From: Acidobacteriota bacterium
GTDB lineage: Bacteria; Acidobacteriota; Blastocatellia; Pyrinomonadales; Pyrinomonadaceae
Assembly: GCA_019639215.1 (NCBI GenBank)
Contig: JAHBSH010000023.1
Span: 1-33,784, forward strand
Direction: 5' to 3'
Length of the DNA stretch: 33,784 nt
Part shown: in pieces, positions 8,338 through 16,050 of the stretch
How positions within the stretch are numbered: position 1 is the first letter of the stretch
How the letters are laid out: the number at the start of each line of letters is the position of its first letter
Position numbers and translations under genes: made by a program
Notes under the pieces: generated by a model
Seen by the model: only the letters and a program-made list of their open reading frames with translations
The model's database searches: none
What the model was told of the DNA's origin: nothing

Positions 8338-9078
8338 TCAGCTGAAGAACAGATCAATTACTCCTTTTATGAACGAGCCCGTGCTGTTACTTTGAGTATT
8401 GTCGAATCGACCGCCGCCAGAACGACGTTCCATCATTGCCACACGTCTTTCTTCTTCACGCAGCCGTGACCGTTGATATTCCAGGTCAGCTTTTTCCTTT
8501 TCGCGTGCACGCGAAAGCCCGCCTTCATTGATGAACGTGATGATCTTTGGCAATTCGTCGGCGTCGAACCATATTCCGTGTCCCTTGCACATATCGATGA
8601 TAATGCCGGACGTCCGTGCAAAATTACTCCGGTTCATCAAATTTGAGCAGTCAGGGCATGGTACATAAGAAATAATTGCCGGATGAGCCTGAGGATGAGC
8701 TTCGCTGCCGATGAAACCCAGAACTGCTGCTTGCTGTTCGCTGTTGGCGCAAAGCGTTTCAAATGTTTCATTGTCTGACCAAAAGCCGCCGCATTTCACA
8801 CATTCACGTATCTTCACATCGCCGATCTCGATAAGGTGCATCGGCAATTTACAACGCGGACAACTTCCTGTCTCCTTTTCTTCAACGACCGAAACGGCGG
8901 TGACCTTTTTGCCGCAGTGTTTACAGAATTTTGAGCCGAGGAACATAAGGCCGAGACATGACGGGCAGCCTACCGTTTTAAGTCTGGACTTACAGAATTC
9001 GCATTGCGTGCGGTCGCTCATGACAGCACCGCCGCAGTTAGGACAATTCAATGCCTCGGGATTTGCGGGTCTTTTCAT
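8338..9078 (-). CDS. Multi-zinc-ribbon protein with zf-TFIIB-like domain
   Basis: A 246-residue protein with at least seven CxxC knuckles: CPNC, CEFC, CPSC, CKHC, CPRC, CVKC and CPDC. They are arranged as a double zinc ribbon (residues ~12-60) followed by a TFIIB-type ribbon around CPRCKLPMHLIEIGDV...ECVKCGGFW, and a second similar unit around CPDCSNLM...CKGHGIWFDADELPKI. The CxGxWFDxxEL pattern is typical of the zf-TFIIB family (PF13453). The C-terminal 60 residues are a charged coiled-coil (REEERRVAMMERR) and a Gly/Ser tail ending in the hydrophobic FIKGVIDLFF. It overlaps the end of aroDE by four bases (ATGA) and is therefore translationally coupled to it. Function unknown; a zinc-binding adaptor is plausible. 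Confidence 0.85.
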   Translation of the reverse strand: MKRPANPEALNCPNCGGAVMSDRTQCEFCKSRLKTVGCPSCLGLMFLGSKFCKHCGKKVTAVSVVEEKETGSCPRCKLPMHLIEIGDVKIRECVKCGGFWSDNETFETLCANSEQQAAVLGFIGSEAHPQAHPAIISYVPCPDCSNLMNRSNFARTSGIIIDMCKGHGIWFDADELPKIITFINEGGLSRAREKEKADLEYQRSRLREEERRVAMMERRSGGGRFDNTQSNSTGSFIKGVIDLFFS

Positions 9079-10616
9079 TGTTTGAGTCTTTTCAGGGCGG
9101 CTTCTCTCATTACCGAACCGGCTCCGGAACTACCGGTCCATATCCTGTATTGTTGTTCAGCCTGTTCGATCAGCATTTCCAGGCCGCCAATGATGTGAAC
9201 ATCTGCTTTTCTTGCTTCACGTATCAATAGTGTCTCGGTAGGGTTATAGATAAGGTCGTAAACCAGTTTGACCGTGCTTAATTGTTGGGCGAATGCGACA
9301 GTCCTATTCTCGTCCACACCTTTCGTGCCAAGCGGTGTAGCATTCACAAGTATATCAAAATCGGCAAGCGGAGAACCAGCATCTTTTGACGGCAAACCTC
9401 TGGTTTCGATCCCAAACTCATCCGCAAGGGCGGCGGCCTTTGCCGTATCGCGAACAAATAAAGTTACATCTGCTCCGTTTTGTTTCAATGCGTAAACACA
9501 TGCTCTTGCGGCGCCGCCTGCACCAAACATGGCGACCGTTACACCTTTGAGGTCAGGGAATCGAGCCTTCAACGGTTCGATAAACCCGACGGCGTCTGTG
9601 TTGTATCCATAAAGCTTGCCGTCAGCTATTTTTATCGTGTTCACAGCGCCGATGGCGGCGGCAGTTGCGTCGATCTCGTCAAGGTACTTGATGACCGTTT
9701 GTTTGTGAGGATTGGTGACCGCAAATCCGCGAAAGTTAAGTTCTATTTCGCGTGTTTCGGGCTTTACCATTCGCCGCATGAACTCATCTATATTTCCAAC
9801 CTGCATCGGTACAAAGACACGGTTCATATTTGCGGCTCCGAACGCCGCGTTGTGGATGTAGGGCGACATCGAGTAGCTTGTATTGCCCGCGATCACACCA
9901 AATATCTCAGTGCTTTCGTCTATCTCTTTTGCTTTGTAAACATTTATCAGATCATCAGCCGTGACCTGCCCCGGAGCTGTTTCGCTGCCGGTTTCAAGCG
10001 AGGCATATGTTAGATAAGCACCGTGAGCAAGACCGAGAATTCGTGTCCATTTGCCCGGTTCGCCCATCGCGATCGGGATAACCTTTGGACGGCTTATTTG
10101 CCGATATTGCCTGGCGTGACCAATCAGCTTCCATACTGATATTGTTTCGGTTATGTCATTGGTTTGAACTGCGATCTTGATTATCTCTGCATCGGTTTTT
10201 GCCAGCCGGTCAAATATCGATTCAATATTATTCGGCGTGCCGGAGAAATCATGATATGAACAGATACGATTTCCCCAGAGCCAGTACCATGAATCTTCGA
10301 CGATATCTTCTTCCAGGTCGCAGAGGTCGGTTTCATAACCTTTGCTCCAGAAATTCTTCCTTTCCTCATCAGAAAGATCGCGTCTTCCGCCCTGATCTTT
10401 TGTCCGAAAGGTCGTGAGGATCGGTTTCCGCGTTGCAGCTAATATTTTCTCTAAAACTTCGGGCGGTAATTGTCCCTGCGGGTCAAATTCGGCAGGCGAC
10501 AGGCAATCAAAGCGCACTTCGATGATATCGGCTGTCTCATTGGCGAGGGCCATTTTCTTTAAAAGCTCCTCAACCGTCGAAGCACAGACAGATATGCAGA
10601 TCTTTCCGTTGTTCAT
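9075..10616 (-). CDS. aroDE: Bifunctional 3-dehydroquinate dehydratase / shikimate dehydrogenase
   Basis: A 513-residue fusion that carries out two consecutive shikimate pathway steps: dehydroquinate to dehydroshikimate, then NADPH-dependent reduction to shikimate. Residues ~1-225 are a type I dehydratase with the substrate-binding EVRFD (Glu33, Arg35), catalytic His122 in SYHDF, Schiff-base Lys147 in IIKIAVQ and Arg192 in GKWTRILG. Residues ~237-513 are the dehydrogenase, with shikimate-binding SYSMSP (247-252), catalytic Lys305 in TNPHKQT, Asp341 in YNTDAVG, NADP-binding GAGGAAR (365-371) and NATPLGT. All key residues are present. The usual VTxPHK motif reads VTNPHK. It lies 13 bases after the TspO-like gene and overlaps the zinc-ribbon gene by four bases. 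aroA is also in this window but about 19 kb away. Confidence 0.95.
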   Translation of the reverse strand: MNNGKICISVCASTVEELLKKMALANETADIIEVRFDCLSPAEFDPQGQLPPEVLEKILAATRKPILTTFRTKDQGGRRDLSDEERKNFWSKGYETDLCDLEEDIVEDSWYWLWGNRICSYHDFSGTPNNIESIFDRLAKTDAEIIKIAVQTNDITETISVWKLIGHARQYRQISRPKVIPIAMGEPGKWTRILGLAHGAYLTYASLETGSETAPGQVTADDLINVYKAKEIDESTEIFGVIAGNTSYSMSPYIHNAAFGAANMNRVFVPMQVGNIDEFMRRMVKPETREIELNFRGFAVTNPHKQTVIKYLDEIDATAAAIGAVNTIKIADGKLYGYNTDAVGFIEPLKARFPDLKGVTVAMFGAGGAARACVYALKQNGADVTLFVRDTAKAAALADEFGIETRGLPSKDAGSPLADFDILVNATPLGTKGVDENRTVAFAQQLSTVKLVYDLIYNPTETLLIREARKADVHIIGGLEMLIEQAEQQYRIWTGSSGAGSVMREAALKRLKQ

Positions 10617-10629
10617 TATTTACTGCTGG

Positions 10630-11388
10630 TTATTCGGTCACTGCTTTTCTTGTAGGCAAACGTAATATGAAGGTCAGTGATGCTATCAGACAAGCGATCG
10701 TCACGATCGCGGCGGCAACGACGACCCCTGTTTTCCCGCTCTGCTGTACACCGATCGCTGCTGCAGCCCATGCTGCAGCAAGGGCGGTCAGCGGGGCATC
10801 CAGCCATGTTCTAAGCCCGATAGCTGCTGCTCCGAAGAGGATAAGGATAAACGCGGACATTAGAGTAGAAAGCTCTATGTTCATTGATGCCAGCAGTACC
10901 GCGAGGTTCAGCACCCATGCGGCCGTCATCCAACCCAGATAGAGATTGAACGGGGCTTTTGCCATCCAATATTCACTGAGGGTATCCGCGTTGCGAAAAC
11001 GAAAATTTATGAAAATAAGGATCAGCCACATCGCCGAAAGGATAATAAGGCAAATGTCCAAACGCCCGCCAAGCCAAAAATAAAGCCATGCGCAATTGAG
11101 AGAGCATATGCCGATGTAGAGAGAACGCAGGCTTCTCATCCGTACCATGTTGGCTGGCAAAAGCTGATACACGCTGAATGCCGCTGTTCCAAGGTAAATA
11201 AGAGACCAGATGGTGAATGCGTAATCGGCGGGAGTGATCAGCGTAGCATAACGGTCAGATATAAAACCGGGTGTAATGCCGCCTAGCCTGCCGGTGGCGG
11301 CCAGCCAGTTGAAAACGATGGTGCCTACAGTGGCAACGATCACGAGGATAGCCCGTAATCGGTCAGAACCGGTCGCGGAATTGGCCAT
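10630..11388 (-). CDS. TspO/MBR-like (tryptophan-rich sensory protein type) membrane protein
   Basis: A 252-residue integral membrane protein with about seven hydrophobic segments. Recognisable motifs are TPADYAFTIWSLIYLGTA, a Q(L)LP turn after the second helix, NCAWLYFW and APFNLYLGWMTAAWVLN. These resemble the long form of the TspO/MBR family annotated as tryptophan-rich sensory protein, rather than the short ~160-residue TspO. Those proteins bind tetrapyrroles or lipids in some organisms; no ligand can be assigned here. The ATG has no Shine-Dalgarno sequence. Instead an extended -10 box sits nine bases upstream, suggesting a leaderless message. It is the first gene of a string with aroDE (13-base gap) and the zinc-ribbon gene. 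Confidence 0.75.
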   Translation of the reverse strand: MANSATGSDRLRAILVIVATVGTIVFNWLAATGRLGGITPGFISDRYATLITPADYAFTIWSLIYLGTAAFSVYQLLPANMVRMRSLRSLYIGICSLNCAWLYFWLGGRLDICLIILSAMWLILIFINFRFRNADTLSEYWMAKAPFNLYLGWMTAAWVLNLAVLLASMNIELSTLMSAFILILFGAAAIGLRTWLDAPLTALAAAWAAAAIGVQQSGKTGVVVAAAIVTIACLIASLTFILRLPTRKAVTE

Positions 11389-11397
11389 ATTAGCTGG

Positions 11398-11406
11398 ATT
11401 ATACCA
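11398..11406 (-). promoter_or_regulatory. Extended -10 promoter element for the TspO-like gene
   Basis: On the minus strand the bases read TGGTATAAT, a perfect extended -10 (TGnTATAAT). It ends nine bases before the ATG, placing the expected transcript start two to four bases before translation. No good -35 box is seen at the normal distance, which is acceptable for an extended -10 promoter. Confidence 0.5.
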
Positions 11407-11436
11407 AGATTTAGCTTAAAAACACTTGCTAAATTG

Positions 11437-11466
11437 ACGTTTTCGTATGAAAATTACCGAAAACGT
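11437..11466. promoter_or_regulatory. Perfect inverted repeat upstream of the TspO-like promoter
   Basis: ACGTTTTCG and CGAAAACGT form perfect 9-base arms around a 12-base AT-rich spacer. The repeat lies about 45 to 75 bases upstream of the predicted transcript start of the TspO-like gene, in the divergent gap with the small secreted-protein gene. It could be an activator or repressor site. It has no T-run, so a terminator is unlikely. Confidence 0.35.
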
Positions 11467-11625
11467 AAAGTTTTGTAAGTAACCCTCACTGCTCGAAACT
11501 TGTTTACCAACTATAAACCCGCATTTTACGTCTTATTCAGGTCTTTGGCATCGAGCTTGCCTAAGATAAAGGCGACGCTCTTTCCCTCTTCCCCGAATGC
11601 GTCTGATCAGAGAGGAAGAAAGAGG

Positions 11626-11880
11626 ATGGTTAATAAAATGAGATTTTTAAAACAAATAGCATTTTGTCTTATGTTTGCAGGGGTTTTATCTCTGTCTGCA
11701 TACGCACAGAAAGATCCGCCCAAAACTCCGCCAAAGCGGCCGCCACCGGACGTAAAACCGGGTGGAGATAAAAAGCCGCCCAAACCGGCTCCGACACCGC
11801 GTGACAAACCGAAAAAGCCGGGGATGGAATTTTCGTTGGTTTTGAACAGAGAGATCATAGAACTTTGGGAACGAGCTTAA
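11626..11880 (+). CDS. Small secreted proline/lysine-rich protein
   Basis: An 84-residue protein. Residues 1-27 form a signal peptide (hydrophobic FCLMFAGVLSL, cleavage after AYA before QKD). The middle is almost only Pro, Lys, Asp and Gly (PPKTPPKRPPPDVKPGG), and the last 18 residues are a more ordinary segment ending EFSLVLNREIIELWERA. The start was chosen for the GAGGAAG ribosome site; a second ATG 12 bases later (MRFLKQ) would also work. A strong terminator lies 20 bases after the stop. Pro/Lys stretches of this sort are flexible, cell-wall- or outer-membrane-spanning linkers in other proteins, but no function is known here. Confidence 0.65.
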   Translation: MVNKMRFLKQIAFCLMFAGVLSLSAYAQKDPPKTPPKRPPPDVKPGGDKKPPKPAPTPRDKPKKPGMEFSLVLNREIIELWERA

Positions 11881-11900
11881 GTTCTCTTGGCATAAGCGGT

Positions 11901-11935
11901 AAAAAGGCGACTCTATTTAGCAGAGTCGCCTTTTT
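11901..11935. terminator. Bidirectional rho-independent terminator
   Basis: A 14-base perfect stem, AAAAAGGCGACTCT with AGAGTCGCCTTTTT, encloses a 7-base loop. The GC core is flanked by an A-run and a T-run, so it can end transcription from both sides: the small secreted-protein gene on the plus strand and the pilin/tRNA-Val transcript on the minus strand. Confidence 0.9.
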
Positions 11936-11948
11936 CATTTGTTCTAAA

Positions 11949-12023
11949 TGGTGCCGTCTAGAAGATTTGAACTTCTGACCTATCGCGTGTGAAGCGAGTG
12001 CTCTACCACTGAGCTAAGACGGC
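11949..12023 (-). tRNA. tRNA-Val (anticodon CAC)
   Basis: A complete cloverleaf can be drawn on the minus strand. The acceptor stem GCCGTCT pairs with AGACGGC, and the 3' end is A plus an encoded CCA. The D arm is GCTC/GAGC with an AGTGGTA loop. The anticodon loop is TTCACAC with anticodon CAC (11991-11989), reading GTG valine codons. The T arm is AGAAG/CTTCT with loop TTCAAAT. The outermost anticodon-stem pair (C-T) is a mismatch; the other four pairs are sound. It lies seven bases downstream of the pilin stop codon on the same strand and ahead of the strong terminator, so it may be processed from the pilin transcript. Confidence 0.95.
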
Positions 12024-12030
12024 AAAAAGC

Positions 12031-12516
12031 CTACATTGACTTGTCATCAGCTTTTGCCGGACGATTCTCATCTGTGGCTTTTATCGTGCCAATGGACGAA
12101 TCAGTATAAAAATGACGTGTTCCCGTCGCTGTCAGCCCCTCAGAGACCTGTGGATCTGCGTTAATTGAGAAAAAACCCGGACGCGCGTCCGTAGGCTCTT
12201 CCACGGTCATTGTGAATATATAGCCGTTTACAACGGGGCGTTCCCCCGTAAAATTCTCATCCAGACCCGAAACACGGACCAGATCGTCAAAATTTCCAAA
12301 AGTGCCTCGGTTACGAGCTGCGTATTGTGCCTGATAGGTTCTAATGCGGTCCAAGGTTTGCGCCGCAGCGGTCTCGTTGCCGGCCCTTGTCATCGCTCCC
12401 CAGCCGATGGCACCGACGCTGATAAGTAGCCCGATGATGGCAATTACTATCATCAGTTCGATCAGGTTAAAGCCTCGCTGGTCTTTCAGTTTTCTTCTTA
12501 AGGTCATAATATTCAC
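12031..12516 (-). CDS. Type IV pilin-like / GspG-like prepilin
   Basis: A 161-residue prepilin. After a short basic leader (TLRRKLKDQRG) the prepilin peptidase site G/F precedes NLIELMIVIAIIGLLISVG, the conserved N-terminal assembly helix with Glu at position 5 of the mature protein. The rest is a soluble domain (~125 residues) with few cysteines. The start is set at a GTG that has AGGAG seven bases upstream; the ATG three codons later (12507) would give almost the same leader. No assembly ATPase, platform protein, secretin or peptidase is nearby, so this is a solitary pilin gene. It is transcribed away from moxR and leads into tRNA-Val. It could be a major pilin or a minor/pseudopilin. Confidence 0.88.
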   Translation of the reverse strand: MNIMTLRRKLKDQRGFNLIELMIVIAIIGLLISVGAIGWGAMTRAGNETAAAQTLDRIRTYQAQYAARNRGTFGNFDDLVRVSGLDENFTGERPVVNGYIFTMTVEEPTDARPGFFSINADPQVSEGLTATGTRHFYTDSSIGTIKATDENRPAKADDKSM

Positions 12517-12577
12517 TATTTTCTCCTGAGCATCAAACACGAACGCAAACGGTTTCGGTTCCAAAAGTTTAGTTGGT

Positions 12578-12596
12578 TTTGCATCTGTAATGCAAA
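12578..12596. promoter_or_regulatory. Inverted repeat upstream of the pilin gene
   Basis: TTTGCAT and ATGCAAA form a perfect 7-base inverted repeat around CTGTA, 61 bases upstream of the pilin start. The size and spacing suit a dimeric regulator. No regulator gene is next to it, so this is only a candidate site. Confidence 0.3.
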
Positions 12597-12660
12597 TTTC
12601 CCAACCTTTGCAACGGTAAAAAATGACCGTGTAATAGTTTTGGCGGTCAAAAAAGCCAAG

Positions 12661-12689
12661 TTTTGCTGTAAGGACGCAAACTTTATAAT
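12661..12689 (+). promoter_or_regulatory. Candidate sigma-70 promoter of the moxR string
   Basis: A perfect TATAAT (12684-12689) lies about 84 bases before the moxR start codon. Upstream is TTTTGCTG, giving a -35-like TTTTGC at 17 bases spacing or TTGCTG at 15. The -10 is convincing and the -35 weak. It is the only good box in the 256-base pilin/moxR divergent gap. Confidence 0.4.
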
Positions 12690-12772
12690 GTGATTGGCAT
12701 CCGATATCTTGTAGAATAATAGATGCAAGGACAATTCACCTGTTTGCCTTGGCCTCATCGTATCTGAAATAA

Positions 12773-13771
12773 ATGAGAGACTGGATAACGACTGAATCAG
12801 AATCGGGCACTGCGGCTCCGGAAGGAGTTGTGGATGTTGGATCGAAAATAGCTGAACTGCGGACGGCTGTAGAAACTGTCATCCGTGGAAAATCCAATAT
12901 TGTGCGGCTGTCTCTAGTTGCCTTGTTCGGGCGTGGCCATCTTTTGATCGAGGATGTTCCCGGCATCGGCAAGACCACGCTTGCAAATGCAATAGCTCGT
13001 TCGCTTGATCTTTCAATTCAAAGGATACAATTCACATCAGATCTTTTGCCGTCCGACGTTATCGGACTTTCTATCTACAATCAGGGCAGCGGAGAATTTG
13101 AATGGAAGCCTGGACCGATCTTTTCCAATATCGTTCTGGCTGATGAGATAAACCGCGCTACGCCAAAAACGCAATCCGCTCTTTTGGAGGCGATGGCTGA
13201 AGAGCAAGTGACGGTTGACGGCATCTCGCGACGTTTGCCGTTGCCCTTCATGGTCATTGCGACACAGAATCCGACAGAGCATCACGGTACTTATCCACTG
13301 CCCGAATCACAGCTTGACCGGTTTGCATTAAGGCTGCATCTAGGATATCCAAGCCTTCAGGACGAACGAGTTATTCTAAAAGACAGGGAAAATGTTAATC
13401 CGCTTGATCTTATTCAGTCTGTAATGACCTTGAATGAGATCATAGCTGCTCAGGAGTCAGTCGCAGCCGTTAGAGTTGATGACGACCTGGTTGAGTATCT
13501 CCTCAAGATCGTCGAGGCAACAAGGAAGCATGACGCTATCGAACTTGGCGTAAGCCCGCGAGGCTCCCTCGCTCTTTTCCGTTCCGCTCAGGCTCTGGCA
13601 TTTATCGAAGGCCGTGATTACTGCATCGTCGATGACATAAAGCAGCTTGTGGTGCCTTGCTTTGCCCACAGGCTAATGATCGGTTCGCGGACGGCCGGTA
13701 TCCGTCAAAAAACAAAAGAGGCCGAAAATCTTTTGACGGAGATACTACACGGAATACCCGTTCCACTTTGA
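12773..13771 (+). CDS. MoxR-family AAA+ ATPase
   Basis: A 332-residue AAA+ chaperone-like ATPase of normal MoxR length. Walker A is GIGKTT at residues 64-69, Walker B VLADEIN at 121-127, sensor 1 ATQNP at 163-167, and the LDRF arginine segment at 181-184. The C-terminal lid domain (AAA_lid_2) covers about 240-310, with SPRGSLALFRSAQALA. MoxR proteins usually act with DUF58 and von Willebrand A proteins in maturing or stabilising envelope complexes. Here the DUF58 gene is two genes downstream, with a methyltransferase gene between. It starts the six-gene plus-strand string; the ribosome site is weak. Confidence 0.93.
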   Translation: MRDWITTESESGTAAPEGVVDVGSKIAELRTAVETVIRGKSNIVRLSLVALFGRGHLLIEDVPGIGKTTLANAIARSLDLSIQRIQFTSDLLPSDVIGLSIYNQGSGEFEWKPGPIFSNIVLADEINRATPKTQSALLEAMAEEQVTVDGISRRLPLPFMVIATQNPTEHHGTYPLPESQLDRFALRLHLGYPSLQDERVILKDRENVNPLDLIQSVMTLNEIIAAQESVAAVRVDDDLVEYLLKIVEATRKHDAIELGVSPRGSLALFRSAQALAFIEGRDYCIVDDIKQLVVPCFAHRLMIGSRTAGIRQKTKEAENLLTEILHGIPVPL

Positions 13772-13781
13772 TGACGAGTAA

Positions 13782-14543
13782 ATGAAAACCACATTAAAAA
13801 AGACCTTTAACAGACTAGGCCTCGATATAATTCGTCATAAAAATAATCCGGATGACCTGCCGCCAGACCTCACCGAGGACGAAAGAGCCGTTTATGCGAA
13901 GGTTCGACAGTTCACGATGACCGGGCCGGAAAGGGTAGTTGCCCTTATCAATGCTGCCAGATATATCTCTGATAACCAGATAGCACCGGATGGAGCTATC
14001 GTTGAATGTGGCGTCTGGCGCGGAGGCAGCATGATGGCGGTGGCAGAGGTTCTGCATTCGTTGGGAGATACGAGACGCAAGCTATATCTTTGTGACACGT
14101 TCGAGGGGATGACCGAACCCTCGGTCAAAGACCGGCAATTTGACGGGAGAACAGCCACCGACATTCTTGCGGCGGATGAAAAGAATACCGGAATGTGGTG
14201 TTACGCCGATGAATCGGACGTTCGAGCTAATATGGCCAAAACCGGCTATCCTGAGGATAAACTTGTCTTTGTTAAAGGTAAGGTGGAGGAGACCATTCCG
14301 GCGTCTATCCGCGAAGAGATCGCCCTTCTGAGGCTGGATACCGATTGGTACGGATCGACCAAGCATGAACTGGAACATCTTTATCCGAGACTTGTCCCGG
14401 GCGGTGTTATGATCATAGACGACTATGGCCACTGGCGCGGCTCAAGAGAGGCAACAGATGAATATTTTGCCGCCATACATGGTCCCAAGCCGCTTTTCAA
14501 CAGAATTGATTACACTGGCAGATTATTGATAAAGCCCGCTTGA
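13782..14543 (+). CDS. TylF/MycF-like SAM-dependent O-methyltransferase
   Basis: A 253-residue class I methyltransferase of the TylF (macrocin O-methyltransferase) group. IVECGVWRGGSMM is the SAM-binding glycine loop (about residues 73-85), YLCDTFEGM carries the acidic ribose-binding residue (about 102-110), RLDTDWYGSTKHELE (about 185-199) and IIDDYGHW (about 211-218) hold the metal-binding Asp residues and catalytic region. Relatives methylate sugar hydroxyls in macrolides and in surface glycans. It starts 10 bases after the moxR stop and ends 20 bases before the DUF58 gene, so it appears co-transcribed with them. A methyltransferase between MoxR and DUF58 is not the usual layout and suggests a glycan- or envelope-related target; that is inference. 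Confidence 0.88.
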   Translation: MKTTLKKTFNRLGLDIIRHKNNPDDLPPDLTEDERAVYAKVRQFTMTGPERVVALINAARYISDNQIAPDGAIVECGVWRGGSMMAVAEVLHSLGDTRRKLYLCDTFEGMTEPSVKDRQFDGRTATDILAADEKNTGMWCYADESDVRANMAKTGYPEDKLVFVKGKVEETIPASIREEIALLRLDTDWYGSTKHELEHLYPRLVPGGVMIIDDYGHWRGSREATDEYFAAIHGPKPLFNRIDYTGRLLIKPA

Positions 14544-14563
14544 GCGGATAATTTACAGGGATC

Positions 14564-15988
14564 GTGAATATACAGGGTTTCCGCCAGCTTTTTCGCCTTC
14601 GTGACCTTCGCGGTGTAGTTTTCGGCGCTATTGTGCTGATCGGCGGCGGGATCCTCTCTGCGGTCACAGTTTATGCTCACCGCACGCAGCAGACCCGGCT
14701 TGCAGCCGCGGCGGCAGCCATTTCGCTGATCTTTGTCCTGCTTATTCTCATCTTTGTCGTGCCGCCGCTTGCCCGAAATGCGAGTAAGGAAGCATCTCAG
14801 CTAAATCTTCCGTTCGAGTTTACAATGGGCGGAGCCGTAATGTTCGGTCTGTTGCTGATCGTCGGATTTTCAGCCTGGAACACAGGAAATAATCTACTGT
14901 TCCTTATCCTGTCTTTTCTGACCGCCGCGATGATCATCGGTTTTGTTGCCGGTGCATTGATGCTGAAAAAGGTTGACGTAAAGATGCGTTTTCCTGAAAC
15001 GATCTTTGCCGGTGAGCCTACGCCGATATATGTCAGTCTTCAGAATCGCAAACGCATTTTCCCAAGCTTTTCGGTCGTTGCTGAGGTTCGCGGGAAAAAG
15101 CGGGAAGAATCTGTCACGGCGGGCGAACTTCGCGGCCTGCTGCCCGGTTTTATCGCAAAACGCCTTTCAAGAGCTCCGGTTCTTCGCAGAACGTTGGATT
15201 ATTTCTCGCATATTCCCCGTGACAGGACATCGGAACGACGCTCGGAACACGTATTTCCTGAGCGTGGACGTTTTTTAATAAAAGATTTTGAAATATCGAC
15301 GCGTTTTCCGTTCGCTTTCTTTCGACATCGTCGTCGGCTTCCTGCGAAAGAGACCGAACTGGTCGTGTTTCCCCGACGCGAACCGATAGAAGGTAGGATC
15401 GAGAAGATGGCTATGGATGCGGGGAAGATCGTAGTAAACAAACGCGGTAGCGGACAAGATCTGCTTGCTTTACGCAGTTATCTGCCCAACGACGATCTGA
15501 GGCTTGTTGATTGGAAAGCCACGGCTCGTTCGCAGAACCTGATGGTCCGTGAATATGCCGCTGAGGATGATAAAAAGGTAGTTATTATATTGGATGATCG
15601 CGTTCCTGTGACGGAAAGGCCCGATATGACCATCCGTGAGAAACTCAACGCCGAACAGGAAGGCGACGAGCCTCTCCGTTCGGAACGTTTTGAGGCCGCC
15701 GTTAGGAGGACGGCGGCGCTTCTGAATCACTTTGGTGAGATCCAGGCGGAAGTAACATTTTTGGCAGGATCCGCACCGGGTATCATCGGCATGGGTTCCG
15801 ACCACATTCATGAGTGCTTGCGAAGGCTGGCAGTTATCGAGCCTACTTGGGTCGAGAATGTCGGCAGCGGTTTGCCTGATGGTTTGGACGAAATACGTAA
15901 AAACGCGTCTATATTCCTTGTTTCTACATTCCCGGATGCGGAATTACCGGCTGAGATCGCCGCAAGGGCGGTCATTTACCGGATCTGA
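14564..15988 (+). CDS. DUF58 domain membrane protein
   Basis: A 474-residue protein with two N-terminal hydrophobic pairs: residues ~15-37, ~48-68, ~86-104 and ~110-132. A large cytoplasmic part follows. The DUF58 core is around DLLALRSYLPNDDLRLVDWK (about 305-325) with NLMVREYAAEDDKKVVIILD next to it, matching the LReYxPGDdxRxIdW family signature. The rest resembles a von Willebrand A-like fold, as in other DUF58 proteins that work with MoxR ATPases. The start codon is a GTG preceded by AGGG. It lies 20 bases after the methyltransferase gene and is followed closely by the sigma factor gene. Confidence 0.9.
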   Translation: MNIQGFRQLFRLRDLRGVVFGAIVLIGGGILSAVTVYAHRTQQTRLAAAAAAISLIFVLLILIFVVPPLARNASKEASQLNLPFEFTMGGAVMFGLLLIVGFSAWNTGNNLLFLILSFLTAAMIIGFVAGALMLKKVDVKMRFPETIFAGEPTPIYVSLQNRKRIFPSFSVVAEVRGKKREESVTAGELRGLLPGFIAKRLSRAPVLRRTLDYFSHIPRDRTSERRSEHVFPERGRFLIKDFEISTRFPFAFFRHRRRLPAKETELVVFPRREPIEGRIEKMAMDAGKIVVNKRGSGQDLLALRSYLPNDDLRLVDWKATARSQNLMVREYAAEDDKKVVIILDDRVPVTERPDMTIREKLNAEQEGDEPLRSERFEAAVRRTAALLNHFGEIQAEVTFLAGSAPGIIGMGSDHIHECLRRLAVIEPTWVENVGSGLPDGLDEIRKNASIFLVSTFPDAELPAEIAARAVIYRI

Positions 15989-16050
15989 CGTGTCAAATGT
16001 GTCACAAGAATGCTTTTCGTGGTGTATTCTCTTACGAAGGGCATTTTCGA

